A DNA stretch of 64,000 nt from CAJQLB01 sp905479065 (lineage in GTDB: Bacteria > Bacteroidota > Bacteroidia > Flavobacteriales > Flavobacteriaceae): the NCBI GenBank assembly GCA_943846735.1, contig OX044364.1:186001-250000 (forward strand), written 5' to 3'. Below, one piece after another: positions 54,123-63,168 of the stretch. Below the pieces are notes generated by a model. It saw nothing but the letters and a program-made list of their open reading frames with translations. It was not told the DNA's origin and did no database searches. Numbering within the stretch: position 1 is the stretch's first letter; the number at the start of each line of letters is the position of its first letter. Both the position numbers and the translations under genes were made by a program.

Positions 54123-55748
54123 ATGAACAGAGTTAGTTATTCCATAATTTCAATGCTGCTATGTTGCTGTGCAGGATTTACGCAAAATTATGACGGATTT
54201 GAGCCTTTTGATGCATTAACAACAAATGAATTCTTAGATGATAATGGTTCGACATTCGCCTCTGTGGAAAGTATATCCTTAGGTGGTGAGAATGGTGTAA
54301 ATTCAGAGGGTGAATATGGATACGTGGTGACTAAGGCAACTTCTGATCCTTGGCAAGCAGCCGCTTTAGTGTTACAAGATAATTATATGGATTTAACGAA
54401 CGTTAGGACCATTGAAGTTGATATTTATTCGAATGAGTCAACTTTTATACTTGCGAAGGCAGTTGATGGGGTTAACGGAGGAACCGAGGGAGCAACAGAT
54501 GCTCAACACCCTGGTGGTGGGTGGGCTACTTTGATTTTTAACTTTGATATCCCAAAAGATGGTGGTGTTGCTGCTTTTGATGAGTTTTCAAAACTTTTTT
54601 TCTTTCCCCTATGGAATGGTGACGGATGGGATGGTTCTGTTGGCAACAGTGCCGTTACAGCTACTGCCTATGACAATGTGAAATATTCGGCTGGTGCTGA
54701 AATTAATTCAAATCCTGACTCTGACCCGTCTTTTGACAACCTAGTATGGTACGATGAGTTTGATGGTAACGGAGCAATTGATGGTTCTAAATGGCATCAT
54801 CAAACACAGTTGATAGCGGGTGATAGTTGGGCCAATAACGAAAAACAGCACTATACAAATAGGACCACTAATTCATATGTTAATAACGGAACTTTGAAAA
54901 TTGTCGCTAGAGAAGAGTCTTACACTGATCAAGGAGTTACGAAACAATATACATCTGCAAGACTTAATTCAAAATATGCTTTTCAAAATGGGCGTGTTGA
55001 GGTGAGAGCAAAATTACCCTCTTTCGCTGGAACTTGGCCAGCAATTTGGCTTTTAGGACAAAATATAAATGAAGATGGTTCTTATTGGGATAATTTAGGG
55101 TTTGGAACTACCTCTTGGCCTTTTTGTGGTGAAATAGACATTATGGAACCAAACATTCCTAAAACAGAAATTCTAGCCACATGGCATTGGGATAATGGAA
55201 GTGGTTATACGATGAACAGTGACTTTATTGAAGTATCAAATAGTGAAACTTCTCAAAATTTTCATCTTTATGCTCTTGAATGGACCTCCAATACAATGAA
55301 AATATATTTTGACGATATTTTGGTGAATGAAATGAACACGTTTGCGCCATTTAATCAAGATTTTTTTATTTTACTGAATCTAGCTATGGGAGGTAATTTG
55401 GGCGGCAATATTGATCCTAATTTTTCACAAGATAGAATGGAAATTGATTATGTAAGAGTCTACCAGCAAAGTACATTGAGCGATGCAGAATTTAGTTTCG
55501 ATAATCAACGAATAAATATTTCACCTAACCCAGTCGAAGAAGTGTTGACTATTGTCACTTCTTTTAAAAATGAAACAGTAAAGTTAATTATTTCCGACGT
55601 CACTGGTCGAGAGGTTATGAATCAAGTTGTTCACATGAAAGACGGGATGATTCAAGTAGATGCGACGTCTTTTTTATCTGGTTTGTATTTCGGAAGGTTA
55701 TATTTTGGAGATACTAAAAATAAGGTGATTAAATTCATAAAAAAATAA
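54123..55748 (+). CDS. GH16 endo-beta-1,3-glucanase (laminarinase) with type A T9SS sorting domain
   Basis: A secreted glycoside hydrolase of 541 residues. Signal peptide ends CAGFTQ (about 20). Residues about 22-185 form a beta-sandwich resembling a carbohydrate-binding module (TIEVDIYSNESTFILAKAVDG; GGGWATLIFNFDIP). The GH16 domain covers about 200-450: LVWYDEFDGNGAIDGSKWHHQ at its start, RVEVRAKLPSFAGTWPAIWLLG, and the catalytic GEIDIMEPN, with nucleophile Glu337, Asp339 and acid/base Glu342. FFILLNLAMGGNLGGN follows. The last 75 residues, with INISPNPVEEVLTI and LSGLYFGRLYF, are the type A T9SS sorting domain. Likely role: cleavage of algal laminarin at the cell surface. It stands alone, without SusC/SusD neighbours. 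Confidence 0.93.
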   Translation: MNRVSYSIISMLLCCCAGFTQNYDGFEPFDALTTNEFLDDNGSTFASVESISLGGENGVNSEGEYGYVVTKATSDPWQAAALVLQDNYMDLTNVRTIEVDIYSNESTFILAKAVDGVNGGTEGATDAQHPGGGWATLIFNFDIPKDGGVAAFDEFSKLFFFPLWNGDGWDGSVGNSAVTATAYDNVKYSAGAEINSNPDSDPSFDNLVWYDEFDGNGAIDGSKWHHQTQLIAGDSWANNEKQHYTNRTTNSYVNNGTLKIVAREESYTDQGVTKQYTSARLNSKYAFQNGRVEVRAKLPSFAGTWPAIWLLGQNINEDGSYWDNLGFGTTSWPFCGEIDIMEPNIPKTEILATWHWDNGSGYTMNSDFIEVSNSETSQNFHLYALEWTSNTMKIYFDDILVNEMNTFAPFNQDFFILLNLAMGGNLGGNIDPNFSQDRMEIDYVRVYQQSTLSDAEFSFDNQRINISPNPVEEVLTIVTSFKNETVKLIISDVTGREVMNQVVHMKDGMIQVDATSFLSGLYFGRLYFGDTKNKVIKFIKK

Positions 55749-55772
55749 TCTTAATTAAGATGATTTAAAAAT

Positions 55773-56162
55773 ATGGGACTATTTACGAAACTTTTTAAAC
55801 AGCAAGATCAAACCATAACGGATCTGCAAGTGCCATGGATTCATTTATCAAATGTAGATCAGTTGGCTGAAATAGAAGAGCACTCAATATTAAAAACGCA
55901 ACTTATTTTCAAACACTCAACACGTTGTGGAATCAGTAGAATGGTAAAGAAACAATTTGAAAATGATTTTGATCCATCGCTCAATATTGATTTATTTTAT
56001 CTTGATTTATTAAAATTTCGTGATGTTTCTAACGAAATTGAATCAAAGTTTCAAATTAGTCATGAGTCACCACAAATAATAATTATTAAAAATGGTAATG
56101 CAGTCACTCATGCCAGTCATAGTGATATAAATAATGTAGAACTTATTAGATTTATTTTGTGA
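55773..56162 (+). CDS. ytxJ: Bacillithiol-system redox protein YtxJ
   Basis: A 129-residue cytoplasmic thioredoxin-like protein. The MGLFTKLFKQ opening, VPWIHLSNVDQLAEI and the active site IFKHSTRCGISRMV, with a single Cys, are characteristic of YtxJ, a proposed monothiol bacilliredoxin that reduces bacillithiolated proteins. FQISHESPQIIIIKNG contains the thioredoxin cis-proline region. It implies that the organism makes bacillithiol, as many Bacteroidota are thought to. It is 24 bases after the GH16 stop, across a small AT palindrome, and ends at a strong terminator. Confidence 0.88.
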   Translation: MGLFTKLFKQQDQTITDLQVPWIHLSNVDQLAEIEEHSILKTQLIFKHSTRCGISRMVKKQFENDFDPSLNIDLFYLDLLKFRDVSNEIESKFQISHESPQIIIIKNGNAVTHASHSDINNVELIRFIL

Positions 56163-56163
56163 T

Positions 56164-56208
56164 AAAAAAAGAGCTTCCATTTATTTCAAATGGAAGCTCT
56201 TTTTTTTA
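56164..56208. terminator. Bidirectional terminator between ytxJ and the convergent lipoprotein gene
   Basis: A perfect 13-bp stem, AGAGCTTCCATTT and AAATGGAAGCTCT (56170-56200), with a five-base loop. It has an A run on one side and a T run on the other. The T run overlaps the 3' end of the minus-strand gene. Confidence 0.9.
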
Positions 56209-57387
56209 ATTTAATTTATTGTACCTCATAACGTCAATGAGTTGTAATCTCAAGTCTTCGCTTGAATCAAAAATCATTTGTTCGTTTGTTGGAAAGTAAA
56301 CACTTTTTTCTCTTGTTAAAGCTCTGTCAAAGCGTGTTAAAGCCCTAAAGTCTCCGCTGTAAGTCCCAAAATTATTTTCAAATACCAACTTACTATCTAT
56401 CGGAATCGTTTTCAGAATAGTGTTTGTTTTTAAATTTACAAAAGTAACCTCAGCAAGGATTTCACTTGTTTTAAATTGATTAAACGCAAAAAATCGCGCC
56501 CTAACTTGTTTTATTTTATCAATTTTCACATCGTTCCCTAGAGAATCCTTCAGAACGTTTCCATCGATATCTAGCTGATATTCCCAACCGTCAACAATAT
56601 TTTTATTTCGGATAAATTGTTTTTCAGTTAATGCTTCAGGAGATATTAATATTTGTTTAATATCAACATTCATTTCAAAATCATATCTCATAGACTCTTT
56701 TGCAAAATTATGATACTGAATCCACTGATGATTAATGGTAGCATCCTTTATATTAGCAACTTCCTCTTTTATATATTTTGGAATAATTTGATCAGTGGTA
56801 TCAAAAAGATTAATTATAACATGATCAATACCTTTCAGATGAGCATTTTTTATCAGTTCTCTAGTGTTTTTAAAGTTTGGATTTATGTCTTCCACGTATG
56901 TAAATAGCTTGTGAGCCTTTCTAGCGTCATACTTGTCCTCAGAGGATAATAATATTAAACCATTGTTAAACATATGATTGGAGACCTTAAATTGATATTC
57001 TTGAATATCCTTTGAGTAATCTATAAAAGTTAAATTAACAATATGATTTCCAATTTTCATTGGAAGATATGGCTTGATAGCTTCTTGGCGATAGTCCAGT
57101 TTCACATATAATTCAAAAATTGACTTTAATAATTCTGGATTATCACCCTTTTTGAAGTGATTAATCCTTTTTATATCTCTTTTAACAACTTGTTCGTAAG
57201 CATCTTTCAGCAATAGTACATAGTGCTGCTTCCTTTTGTCACTCTTGTTTTTATTGAGTTTTTTTAGAGCGTTACTAATAACGGCGTCATAATTACCTAA
57301 TTGTAACTGTTTTTCAATTTGCTTTCTTCCACCACAAGACAGAAGTCCTGAAAGAAGCACTAATAATAGGAGTAGTTTTTTCATCAT
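56206..57387 (-). CDS. Lipoprotein of unknown function with N-terminal repeat-like helices
   Basis: An envelope lipoprotein of about 393 residues. I chose the ATG at 57387 (the next, 57384, is equally possible), giving MMKKLLLLLVLLSGLLSC with a lipobox Cys at about 18. The first 100 residues look like helical tetratricopeptide-type pairs (KQLQLGNYDAVISNALKKLNKNKSDKRKQHYVLLLKD in three pieces). The remainder is alpha/beta, with DHVIINLFDTTDQIIPKYI, VDGWEYQLDIDGNVLKDSLGND and TFVNLKTNTILKTIPI. No characterised family recognised. Its 3' end meets a bidirectional terminator. Confidence 0.75.
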   Translation of the reverse strand: MMKKLLLLLVLLSGLLSCGGRKQIEKQLQLGNYDAVISNALKKLNKNKSDKRKQHYVLLLKDAYEQVVKRDIKRINHFKKGDNPELLKSIFELYVKLDYRQEAIKPYLPMKIGNHIVNLTFIDYSKDIQEYQFKVSNHMFNNGLILLSSEDKYDARKAHKLFTYVEDINPNFKNTRELIKNAHLKGIDHVIINLFDTTDQIIPKYIKEEVANIKDATINHQWIQYHNFAKESMRYDFEMNVDIKQILISPEALTEKQFIRNKNIVDGWEYQLDIDGNVLKDSLGNDVKIDKIKQVRARFFAFNQFKTSEILAEVTFVNLKTNTILKTIPIDSKLVFENNFGTYSGDFRALTRFDRALTREKSVYFPTNEQMIFDSSEDLRLQLIDVMRYNKLN

Positions 57388-57559
57388 CTTGAGTTTTAAA
57401 TTATACATATAAAACGCTTTTCAAAGATAATGCCAAACTGAATTTTGAAATGAATATTAATAAGATCTTAAAGCAAAATTCGTACCCACACAAGATTATA
57501 GGAATACGTACTTGAACCCTTTAGGCTTTTAAGAAGTTATCCAATAAGCAGATAAAATA

Positions 57560-58840
57560 TTACTTTTCGTAAACAGGAAGTAATTTTGTTTTAACTTCCC
57601 CAAATCCGATTCTCACATCATCATTCTCACTGAAAGCTCTCATGATTACAGTGTCATTGTCTTGAATGAATTTTCGTTCTGATCCGTCTTTCATTTTTAA
57701 TGGCTTTTCACCTCGCCAGGTTAACTCCAACATCGATCCATATGAATCTTCCGTTGGCCCTGAAATTGTTCCACTACCCATCATATCCCCAGAATTAACA
57801 GGACATCCGTTGACAGTGTGGTGTGCTAGTTGTTGTGCCATATTCCAATACATGTACCTGAAATTAGATCGACAAACAATTGTTTCTTTTGCCTCCTGAG
57901 GTTTAATCGAAGCTTCCAAGTTAATATCGTAACTGTTCTTTCCTCCCAATTGCAAATATGGAAGTGGCTGCGGGTGCTGTTTTGGAGATTCAACACGAAA
58001 TGGCTCAAGAGCGTCCAAAGTGACAATCCACGGTGATATTGTCGATGCAAAATTTTTCCCTAAAAAAGGGCCTAAGGGCACATACTCCCATTTTTGTATG
58101 TCGCGAGCGCTCCAATCATTAAATAACACCAATCCAAAAATATATTCTTCTGCTTCGGAAATCGGAATAGGCTCACCTAAATCATTGGCATCAGTTGTAA
58201 TAAATGCCATCTCTAACTCAAAATCTACCAGATTACTTGGGCCAAACGTCGGGACTGTGGCCCCTGCTGGTAATGTTTGACCTTGTGGTCTATGAATTGG
58301 AATTCCAGAGGGAATAATGGAAGAGCTTCTACCGTGATAGCCAACTGGAAGATGAAGCCAATTAGGCATCAAGGCATTATCTTTGCCTCTAAACATGGTT
58401 CCAACGTTCGTAGCATGTTCTTTACTTGCATAAAAGTCAGTGTAATCACCGATTTGTACAGGTAACTGCATCTCAATTTCATCAAGTCGAAATAAAACTA
58501 TTTCTTTATTTTTTTTATTGTTTTTTAGGGTATCGTCAGTGTCATCAAATATGTCTGCAATTCTGTTTCTAACCAAGCGCCAAGTTTTGCGACCATCGGC
58601 TATAAAGTCATTCAATGTGTCTTGAAGAAAAATATCATCTGTTAAAGGAATGCCATCAAAATACCCTAATTGATGCAGGGCACCTAAATCAATTGCTGTA
58701 TCACCGATTCTAGTTCCAATCGTAACAATATCATCACGAGTTAAAAACACACCAAATGGTATATTTTGAATTGGAAAATCAGAATTTTTATCTACATGTA
58801 GCCAAGATGCTCTGTCAGGATTATTTGCTGAAATAGACAT
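57560..58840 (-). CDS. fahA: Fumarylacetoacetase
   Basis: Last step of tyrosine catabolism: hydrolysis of 4-fumarylacetoacetate to fumarate and acetoacetate. The 426-residue protein has the N-terminal SH3-like domain (SDFPIQNIPFGVFL, RIGDTAIDLGALHQLG) and the FAH catalytic domain: DFYASKEHATNVGTMFRG (metal Asp and catalytic His), WLHLPVGYHGRSSSI, DFELEMAFITT, LFNDWSARDIQKWEYVPLG, GKNFASTISPW, and the C-terminal GSGTISGPTEDSYGSMLEL. All ligands appear intact. The acetoacetate product links it to the HMG-CoA lyase branch. It is divergent from glyA. Confidence 0.96.
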   Translation of the reverse strand: MSISANNPDRASWLHVDKNSDFPIQNIPFGVFLTRDDIVTIGTRIGDTAIDLGALHQLGYFDGIPLTDDIFLQDTLNDFIADGRKTWRLVRNRIADIFDDTDDTLKNNKKNKEIVLFRLDEIEMQLPVQIGDYTDFYASKEHATNVGTMFRGKDNALMPNWLHLPVGYHGRSSSIIPSGIPIHRPQGQTLPAGATVPTFGPSNLVDFELEMAFITTDANDLGEPIPISEAEEYIFGLVLFNDWSARDIQKWEYVPLGPFLGKNFASTISPWIVTLDALEPFRVESPKQHPQPLPYLQLGGKNSYDINLEASIKPQEAKETIVCRSNFRYMYWNMAQQLAHHTVNGCPVNSGDMMGSGTISGPTEDSYGSMLELTWRGEKPLKMKDGSERKFIQDNDTVIMRAFSENDDVRIGFGEVKTKLLPVYEK

Positions 58841-58915
58841 AATATATTGTTGATTAATTGTTATTAAATTCTCTGTAAATATATGTTTTTTGACTTATTA
58901 AACTAATCAATTCAC

Positions 58916-58923
58916 TATTTTTG
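58916..58923 (+). promoter_or_regulatory. -7 element (TATTTTTG) of glyA
   Basis: TATTTTTG lies 27 bases before the glyA ATG. The nearest upstream TTG (58890-58892) is 23 bases away, longer than the usual spacing. Confidence 0.5.
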
Positions 58924-58950
58924 ATAAATATTTAACCTTAAGAGTATTTT

Positions 58951-60222
58951 ATGCAACGAGACAGACAAATATTTGAATTAATTCAAGCTGAAAAACAACG
59001 TCAACTCAATGGATTAGAGTTGATTGCCTCTGAAAATTTTGTAAGCGATCAAGTGATGGAAGCTGCTGGCTCAGTTCTGACCAATAAATATGCTGAAGGC
59101 TATCCTGGCAAGCGTTATTATGGAGGATGTGAAATTGTTGATGAAGTTGAAGAATTGGCAATAGAAAGGGCTAAGACACTATTTAATGCAGAATTTGTAA
59201 ACGTTCAACCGCACTCAGGGAGTCAAGCGAACACTGCGGTATTTCATGCGTGCTTAAATCCAGGAGATAAAATTTTAGGATTTGATTTGTCTCATGGTGG
59301 TCATTTGACACACGGTTCTCCAGTTAATTTCTCGGGGCGTTTGTACAATCCTTGTTTTTATGGAGTTGATGAAGCTACAGGTGTTTTAAACTATGATAGG
59401 ATAGAGGAGATTGCAAAAAAGGAACGTCCAAAATTAATTATTGCAGGAGCTTCTGCCTATTCACGCGATATGGACTTTAAGCGATTCAGGACTATTGCAG
59501 ATAGCGTTAATGCAATCTTGTTAGCAGATATTTCTCATCCATCAGGGTTAATTGCAAAAGGAATATTAAATGATCCTTTACCTCATTGTCATATCGTTAC
59601 TACCACCACTCATAAAACCCTTCGTGGTCCAAGAGGTGGTATGATTCTGATGGGACAAGATTTTGAAAACCCTTTTGGTTTAACACTAAAAAGTGGTAAA
59701 CTACGTTCAATGTCTTCTTTGCTTAATTCAGGTGTTTTTCCAGGAAATCAGGGTGGTCCTTTAGAACATATAATCGCTGCAAAGGCCATTGCTTTTGAGG
59801 AAGCCTTAACAGATGATTTTATGCATTACATTTTGCAGGTAAAAAACAATGCTGATGCGATGGCGAGAGCCTTTGTAACTAAAGATTATAATATTATTTC
59901 AGGTGGTACTGATAACCATATGATGTTAATTGATTTAAGAAATAAAAATATTACAGGTAAAGATGCGGAGCAGGCATTGGTTAAAGCAGATATTACTGTG
60001 AATAAAAACATGGTTCCTTTCGATGATAAAAGTCCTTTCGTCACCTCAGGTATTCGTGTTGGGACTCCAGCAATTACAACACGTGGACTTAAGGAAACTG
60101 ACATGGAAATTATCGTATCACTAATTGATGAGGTTATCAGAAACTATGAAGATGACTCTACTCTGGCCGAGGTTGCTAACAAAGTAAATTCGCTGATGTC
60201 AGATAGGCCTCTGTTTTCTTGA
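58951..60222 (+). CDS. glyA: Serine hydroxymethyltransferase
   Basis: PLP enzyme interconverting serine and glycine with transfer of a one-carbon unit to tetrahydrofolate. The 423-residue protein contains LNGLELIASENFVS, TNKYAEGYPGKRYYGGCE, NVQPHSGSQANTAVF, DLSHGGHLTHGSPVNFSG and VTTTTHKTLRGPRGG with the PLP-binding lysine. PFVTSGIRVGTPAITTRG closes the folate site. All are typical. It is monocistronic and convergent with the lipoprotein gene, with eight bases between the stops. Confidence 0.98.
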   Translation: MQRDRQIFELIQAEKQRQLNGLELIASENFVSDQVMEAAGSVLTNKYAEGYPGKRYYGGCEIVDEVEELAIERAKTLFNAEFVNVQPHSGSQANTAVFHACLNPGDKILGFDLSHGGHLTHGSPVNFSGRLYNPCFYGVDEATGVLNYDRIEEIAKKERPKLIIAGASAYSRDMDFKRFRTIADSVNAILLADISHPSGLIAKGILNDPLPHCHIVTTTTHKTLRGPRGGMILMGQDFENPFGLTLKSGKLRSMSSLLNSGVFPGNQGGPLEHIIAAKAIAFEEALTDDFMHYILQVKNNADAMARAFVTKDYNIISGGTDNHMMLIDLRNKNITGKDAEQALVKADITVNKNMVPFDDKSPFVTSGIRVGTPAITTRGLKETDMEIIVSLIDEVIRNYEDDSTLAEVANKVNSLMSDRPLFS

Positions 60223-60230
60223 CGGATGAC

Positions 60231-61808
60231 TTAATTGTCAAAAACTGTGCTTTCGTAGGCGCCTAAATCTGGAGGGTCACTTCGAGTTGTCCCTAAAATA
60301 TCTAAAAATAAATTTCCTGAAATGATTCCTGCCCCGTCCGAAGGTGAGAGGTTAGGAATTTGTAATTTATTTTGAAATGGATCTAAAAATTCAGGATCTT
60401 CATTAACTCTTATATTCTCATAATAGTTTGTATTATCAAAATCATACTCCTCAGTATTGAAATTATTGTTTGGATCACTAAACTTGATTAGACAATTTGT
60501 GAATTTGAAGTTAAAAGTAGCGTCATTGTTTTTGTCTAGAAGTAGTTCTAGGTTGTCATTTCCAAAAATTATAGTGTTGGTAAAATCAGCTGTTTCCAAG
60601 GCGTTTAATTGCACTGAGTTATCTTCATTAATAATGTAATTGTTTAATAAAATCGCAGGAAATTGTCTAAAGCTTTTATTCCAATAATTTGTAATGGTAG
60701 AATGCACGAAATTATATCTTCCTCCATATGTTCCTGCAAAGGAAGATTGTCCACTACTGTTAATTACTAAGTTTTCTCCAAATATAGAGGTTGCTCTTCC
60801 CAGAATGCCAAAATTGCTAGAATTATAAATTTGGGTATTCGTGATATTTAATTTTGAAAAATCTTCTTGATTACCTTCACACAATATCCCAACCGTGCTA
60901 TTTTTTATGGTGACATGCTTGAAAATATTATTGATACTTCCATTAAATAACCAAATAGTTTCCCATTGCCCGGGAATGTCTGCGAATCCTGGTTCTAATC
61001 GATCTCCTTCAAAAATAATTTCACCCTCCATAAGGTCTGAGTTTGCACTCAAGGCTCCTTGCGCATTGATTGAGCCACCTGTGGCAACTAACAAACCAGA
61101 TTTCGAATGAAAGTGTATCCTAGCTCCTGGTTCAATGTGAAGTGTTTGAGCATCACCAACAGCGGCGTAACCGTAAATCACATAAGGTTTTTCGTTCGTA
61201 AAGGTAAGTTCACTTTGTGTCAGAAAACGTCCTTCAATAGCAGTTTCGTCATCGATTCCGTCACCATCGATATCAAAACTTAATGTCTCTTTGATGTAAG
61301 CACCTTCCTCATTTATAAAACGTTGTGGATATATAAAAACTGCATCTTTTACAAGTGTAACGAGTTCAACTTTTTGAAGATTCGAACCTGAATCAAACTC
61401 GATAGCATCTGTGTACAAGAATTGATTGTTATTCTCCACTAGTTGTTGAATGTCGATTGTAGTTTCAATAAAAATATACATGCTGTCTTTGGCAAGTATT
61501 TCAATATTTTGAAATTCTCTTCCAGATGTTGTGCCAACGCCGGTCTGGCCATCGACATTTAGACGATACATCGAGTTTTGGCCTTGACTCAGTCTTAACG
61601 TTGGAATTACAATGTCATTATCACTGGTATTGAATACTTTTAAATTATAGGTGCTCGAACCAATATTACTAAATACAGTGTCAAGATATACTGTGTCTTT
61701 GGAAAATTCTAAGTTTCCGGAACTTAAATCAAATTCAAAATCTTTTCTACAAGAACTCCAAAAGATTAATATGGCAGTGGTGAAAACAAAATATAGATTT
61801 TTTTTCAT
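60231..61808 (-). CDS. Beta-helix-like lipoprotein
   Basis: A 525-residue envelope lipoprotein. The signal ends FWSSC (about Cys19) before RKDFEF. Residues about 25-150 form a beta-sandwich (DTVYLDTVFSNIGSSTYNLKVFNTSD) like those in flavobacterial surface proteins. From about 195 a right-handed beta-helix-like part begins: LHIEPGARIHFHSKSGLLVATGGSI, IIFEGDRLEPGF, GQWETIWLFNGSINN, FKHVTIKNSTVGILCEG and LNITNTQIYNSSNFGILGR. It ends ILGTTRSDPPDLGAYES, a motif often seen at the end of beta-helix polysaccharide-binding proteins. DIDGDGIDDE at about 170 resembles a calcium-binding loop. Function unknown, probably surface binding. Confidence 0.8.
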   Translation of the reverse strand: MKKNLYFVFTTAILIFWSSCRKDFEFDLSSGNLEFSKDTVYLDTVFSNIGSSTYNLKVFNTSDNDIVIPTLRLSQGQNSMYRLNVDGQTGVGTTSGREFQNIEILAKDSMYIFIETTIDIQQLVENNNQFLYTDAIEFDSGSNLQKVELVTLVKDAVFIYPQRFINEEGAYIKETLSFDIDGDGIDDETAIEGRFLTQSELTFTNEKPYVIYGYAAVGDAQTLHIEPGARIHFHSKSGLLVATGGSINAQGALSANSDLMEGEIIFEGDRLEPGFADIPGQWETIWLFNGSINNIFKHVTIKNSTVGILCEGNQEDFSKLNITNTQIYNSSNFGILGRATSIFGENLVINSSGQSSFAGTYGGRYNFVHSTITNYWNKSFRQFPAILLNNYIINEDNSVQLNALETADFTNTIIFGNDNLELLLDKNNDATFNFKFTNCLIKFSDPNNNFNTEEYDFDNTNYYENIRVNEDPEFLDPFQNKLQIPNLSPSDGAGIISGNLFLDILGTTRSDPPDLGAYESTVFDN

Positions 61809-61874
61809 GTATAAGCTAACAGGTTTGTAAAAAAAATTGAACCCTAAAAATATAACTTTTAACGCTATATTTTG

Positions 61875-62927
61875 TTATTGTTCAATAATTTTAACCTCAA
61901 AAAGTTTATCCCAACGCTTTCCTGTCACGAACAACGTTTGAGAAGTTGGATTCCAAGCCAATCCGTTTAGCACGTCTAAACCTTGATGTTGTGTTACTTT
62001 TTTCTTCAAAGCTCTAAAGTCGATAACGCCTTCTATAGCTCCATTTAAAGGATTGATAATTGCAACGCCATCGAGTTGATAGCGATTAGCAAATATTTTA
62101 CCGTTAACCCATTCCAATTCGTTGATGCCAACAATTTTCCCCTTATTTGTGTATGTTTGTATATAATCTGTCTCTTTCAAACTTTTAGGATTTAAAAGCC
62201 AAATCTTTTCAGTGCCATCTGATTTATAAATGTTTTCTCCGTTATTACAGAGCCCCCAACCTTCTTTACTTTTTTCAAAATAAAATTCATCTAATTTATT
62301 AAAGGTGTCTCGGTCATAAATAAAACCTTTGCCTCCTTGCCAAGTTAGCTGTAATATTCGATTGCCTTTTATTGTTAGACCCTCACCAAAAAATTGAGGT
62401 TTTAAGGCTATATTTTTGAGAACCTCTCCAGTTTTGTAATTAACCTTTCTCAGCTTAGATTCTCCTCGCTGCCCGGTACTTTCATATAATTCACCATTGT
62501 AAAATTCGAGTCCTTGCGTGTAGGAAGTTATATCGTGAGGGTATTCGTTTATTATGTCAAACGTGAATAGTTTTGGTGGCTTATCATTGAGTATTTGTAT
62601 TGCTTGATTAATTGATGTCGAGTCTCCTTGAAAATAAATTGTAGCTTTTATTTGTTGTATCCCTAATTTAAAGTCATTCAATATTGTTTGTGATCCAATA
62701 GTCGTTTTATTGTATTGATAGACCACAGAATCTATTGGAATATTATTAGGATTGGTAATGCTTAGTTTTAGAAGTTTGTTTTTTGCAATGGTGTGCATTT
62801 TTAATTTTTTATCGTATGATCCATTGGTAGATATAGAAAAGGCACTTTTTTTTGCATTCGAATTGGATCCGCATGAACTCAATAAATGAAGCGTAATAAT
62901 AAGGATTATAAACCTGTAAAATTGCAT
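61875..62927 (-). CDS. Glutaminyl-peptide cyclotransferase (plant-type), lipoprotein
   Basis: An exported 350-residue enzyme of the glutamine cyclotransferase family (plant/bacterial five-bladed propeller type), which forms N-terminal pyroglutamate. Lipobox: LLSSC at residues 15-19. A beta domain of about 100 residues precedes the propeller. The propeller has YTQGLEFYNGELYESTGQRG, FFGEGLTIKGNRILQLTWQ, GWGLCNNGENIYKSDGT, INELEWVNGKIFANRY and GLDVLNGLAWNPTSQTLFVTGK, with the conserved Glu and Trp residues of the active site. In Bacteroidota this activity suits proteins whose exposed N-terminus after signal cleavage is Gln. Many exported proteins in this window show that (…AQ or SQ at the cleavage site). 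Confidence 0.92.
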   Translation of the reverse strand: MQFYRFIILIITLHLLSSCGSNSNAKKSAFSISTNGSYDKKLKMHTIAKNKLLKLSITNPNNIPIDSVVYQYNKTTIGSQTILNDFKLGIQQIKATIYFQGDSTSINQAIQILNDKPPKLFTFDIINEYPHDITSYTQGLEFYNGELYESTGQRGESKLRKVNYKTGEVLKNIALKPQFFGEGLTIKGNRILQLTWQGGKGFIYDRDTFNKLDEFYFEKSKEGWGLCNNGENIYKSDGTEKIWLLNPKSLKETDYIQTYTNKGKIVGINELEWVNGKIFANRYQLDGVAIINPLNGAIEGVIDFRALKKKVTQHQGLDVLNGLAWNPTSQTLFVTGKRWDKLFEVKIIEQ

Positions 62928-62980
62928 AAAAATCGAAATTAGTGAGCAAGTTATTTATTTAAATACAATTAAAAAAATCA

Positions 62981-63010
62981 TTGTGAAAATATTAAAAGAT
63001 TGTATATTTG
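62981..63010 (+). promoter_or_regulatory. Promoter of the SRP RNA gene (TTG, 19 bp, TATATTTG)
   Basis: TTG at 62981-62983 and TATATTTG at 63003-63010 with an exact 19-base spacer, the best match to the consensus in the window, in line with a highly expressed stable RNA. Confidence 0.8.
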
Positions 63011-63011
63011 C

Positions 63012-63112
63012 ACCCGGCAAGTCCTACACAACCAGCTCCTGTTGAATCCTCCAGGGCGGGAACGCAGCAAAGGTAAATGGTCGTAGCGGTGTGATGTAGG
63101 TAGCTTGCCTTT
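63012..63112 (+). ncRNA. ffs: Signal recognition particle RNA, small bacterial type
   Basis: An RNA of about 100 bases whose ends pair: GGCAAG..CCTACAC at the 5' side with GTGATGTAGG and GCTTGCC at the 3' side. The apical part, TCCTCCAGGGCGGGAACGCA followed by GCAAAGG, is the conserved Ffh-binding domain with the tetraloop and the asymmetric loop (…CAGG / AGCA…). A T run right after the closing stem serves as terminator. The RNA binds Ffh and directs nascent membrane proteins to FtsY. The upstream promoter is near-perfect. Ends are estimated to a few bases. Confidence 0.9.
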
Positions 63113-63168
63113 TTTTGTACTTGAAACTTTCCTTTTTTATTGTACTTTTAAAGACTAAATTTCTTTTT

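Noticed and set aside
55748..55762. AT palindrome (TCTTAATTAAGA) between GH16 and ytxJ
   Set aside because: Short, very AT-rich, no loop or T run; not enough to call a terminator or operator.
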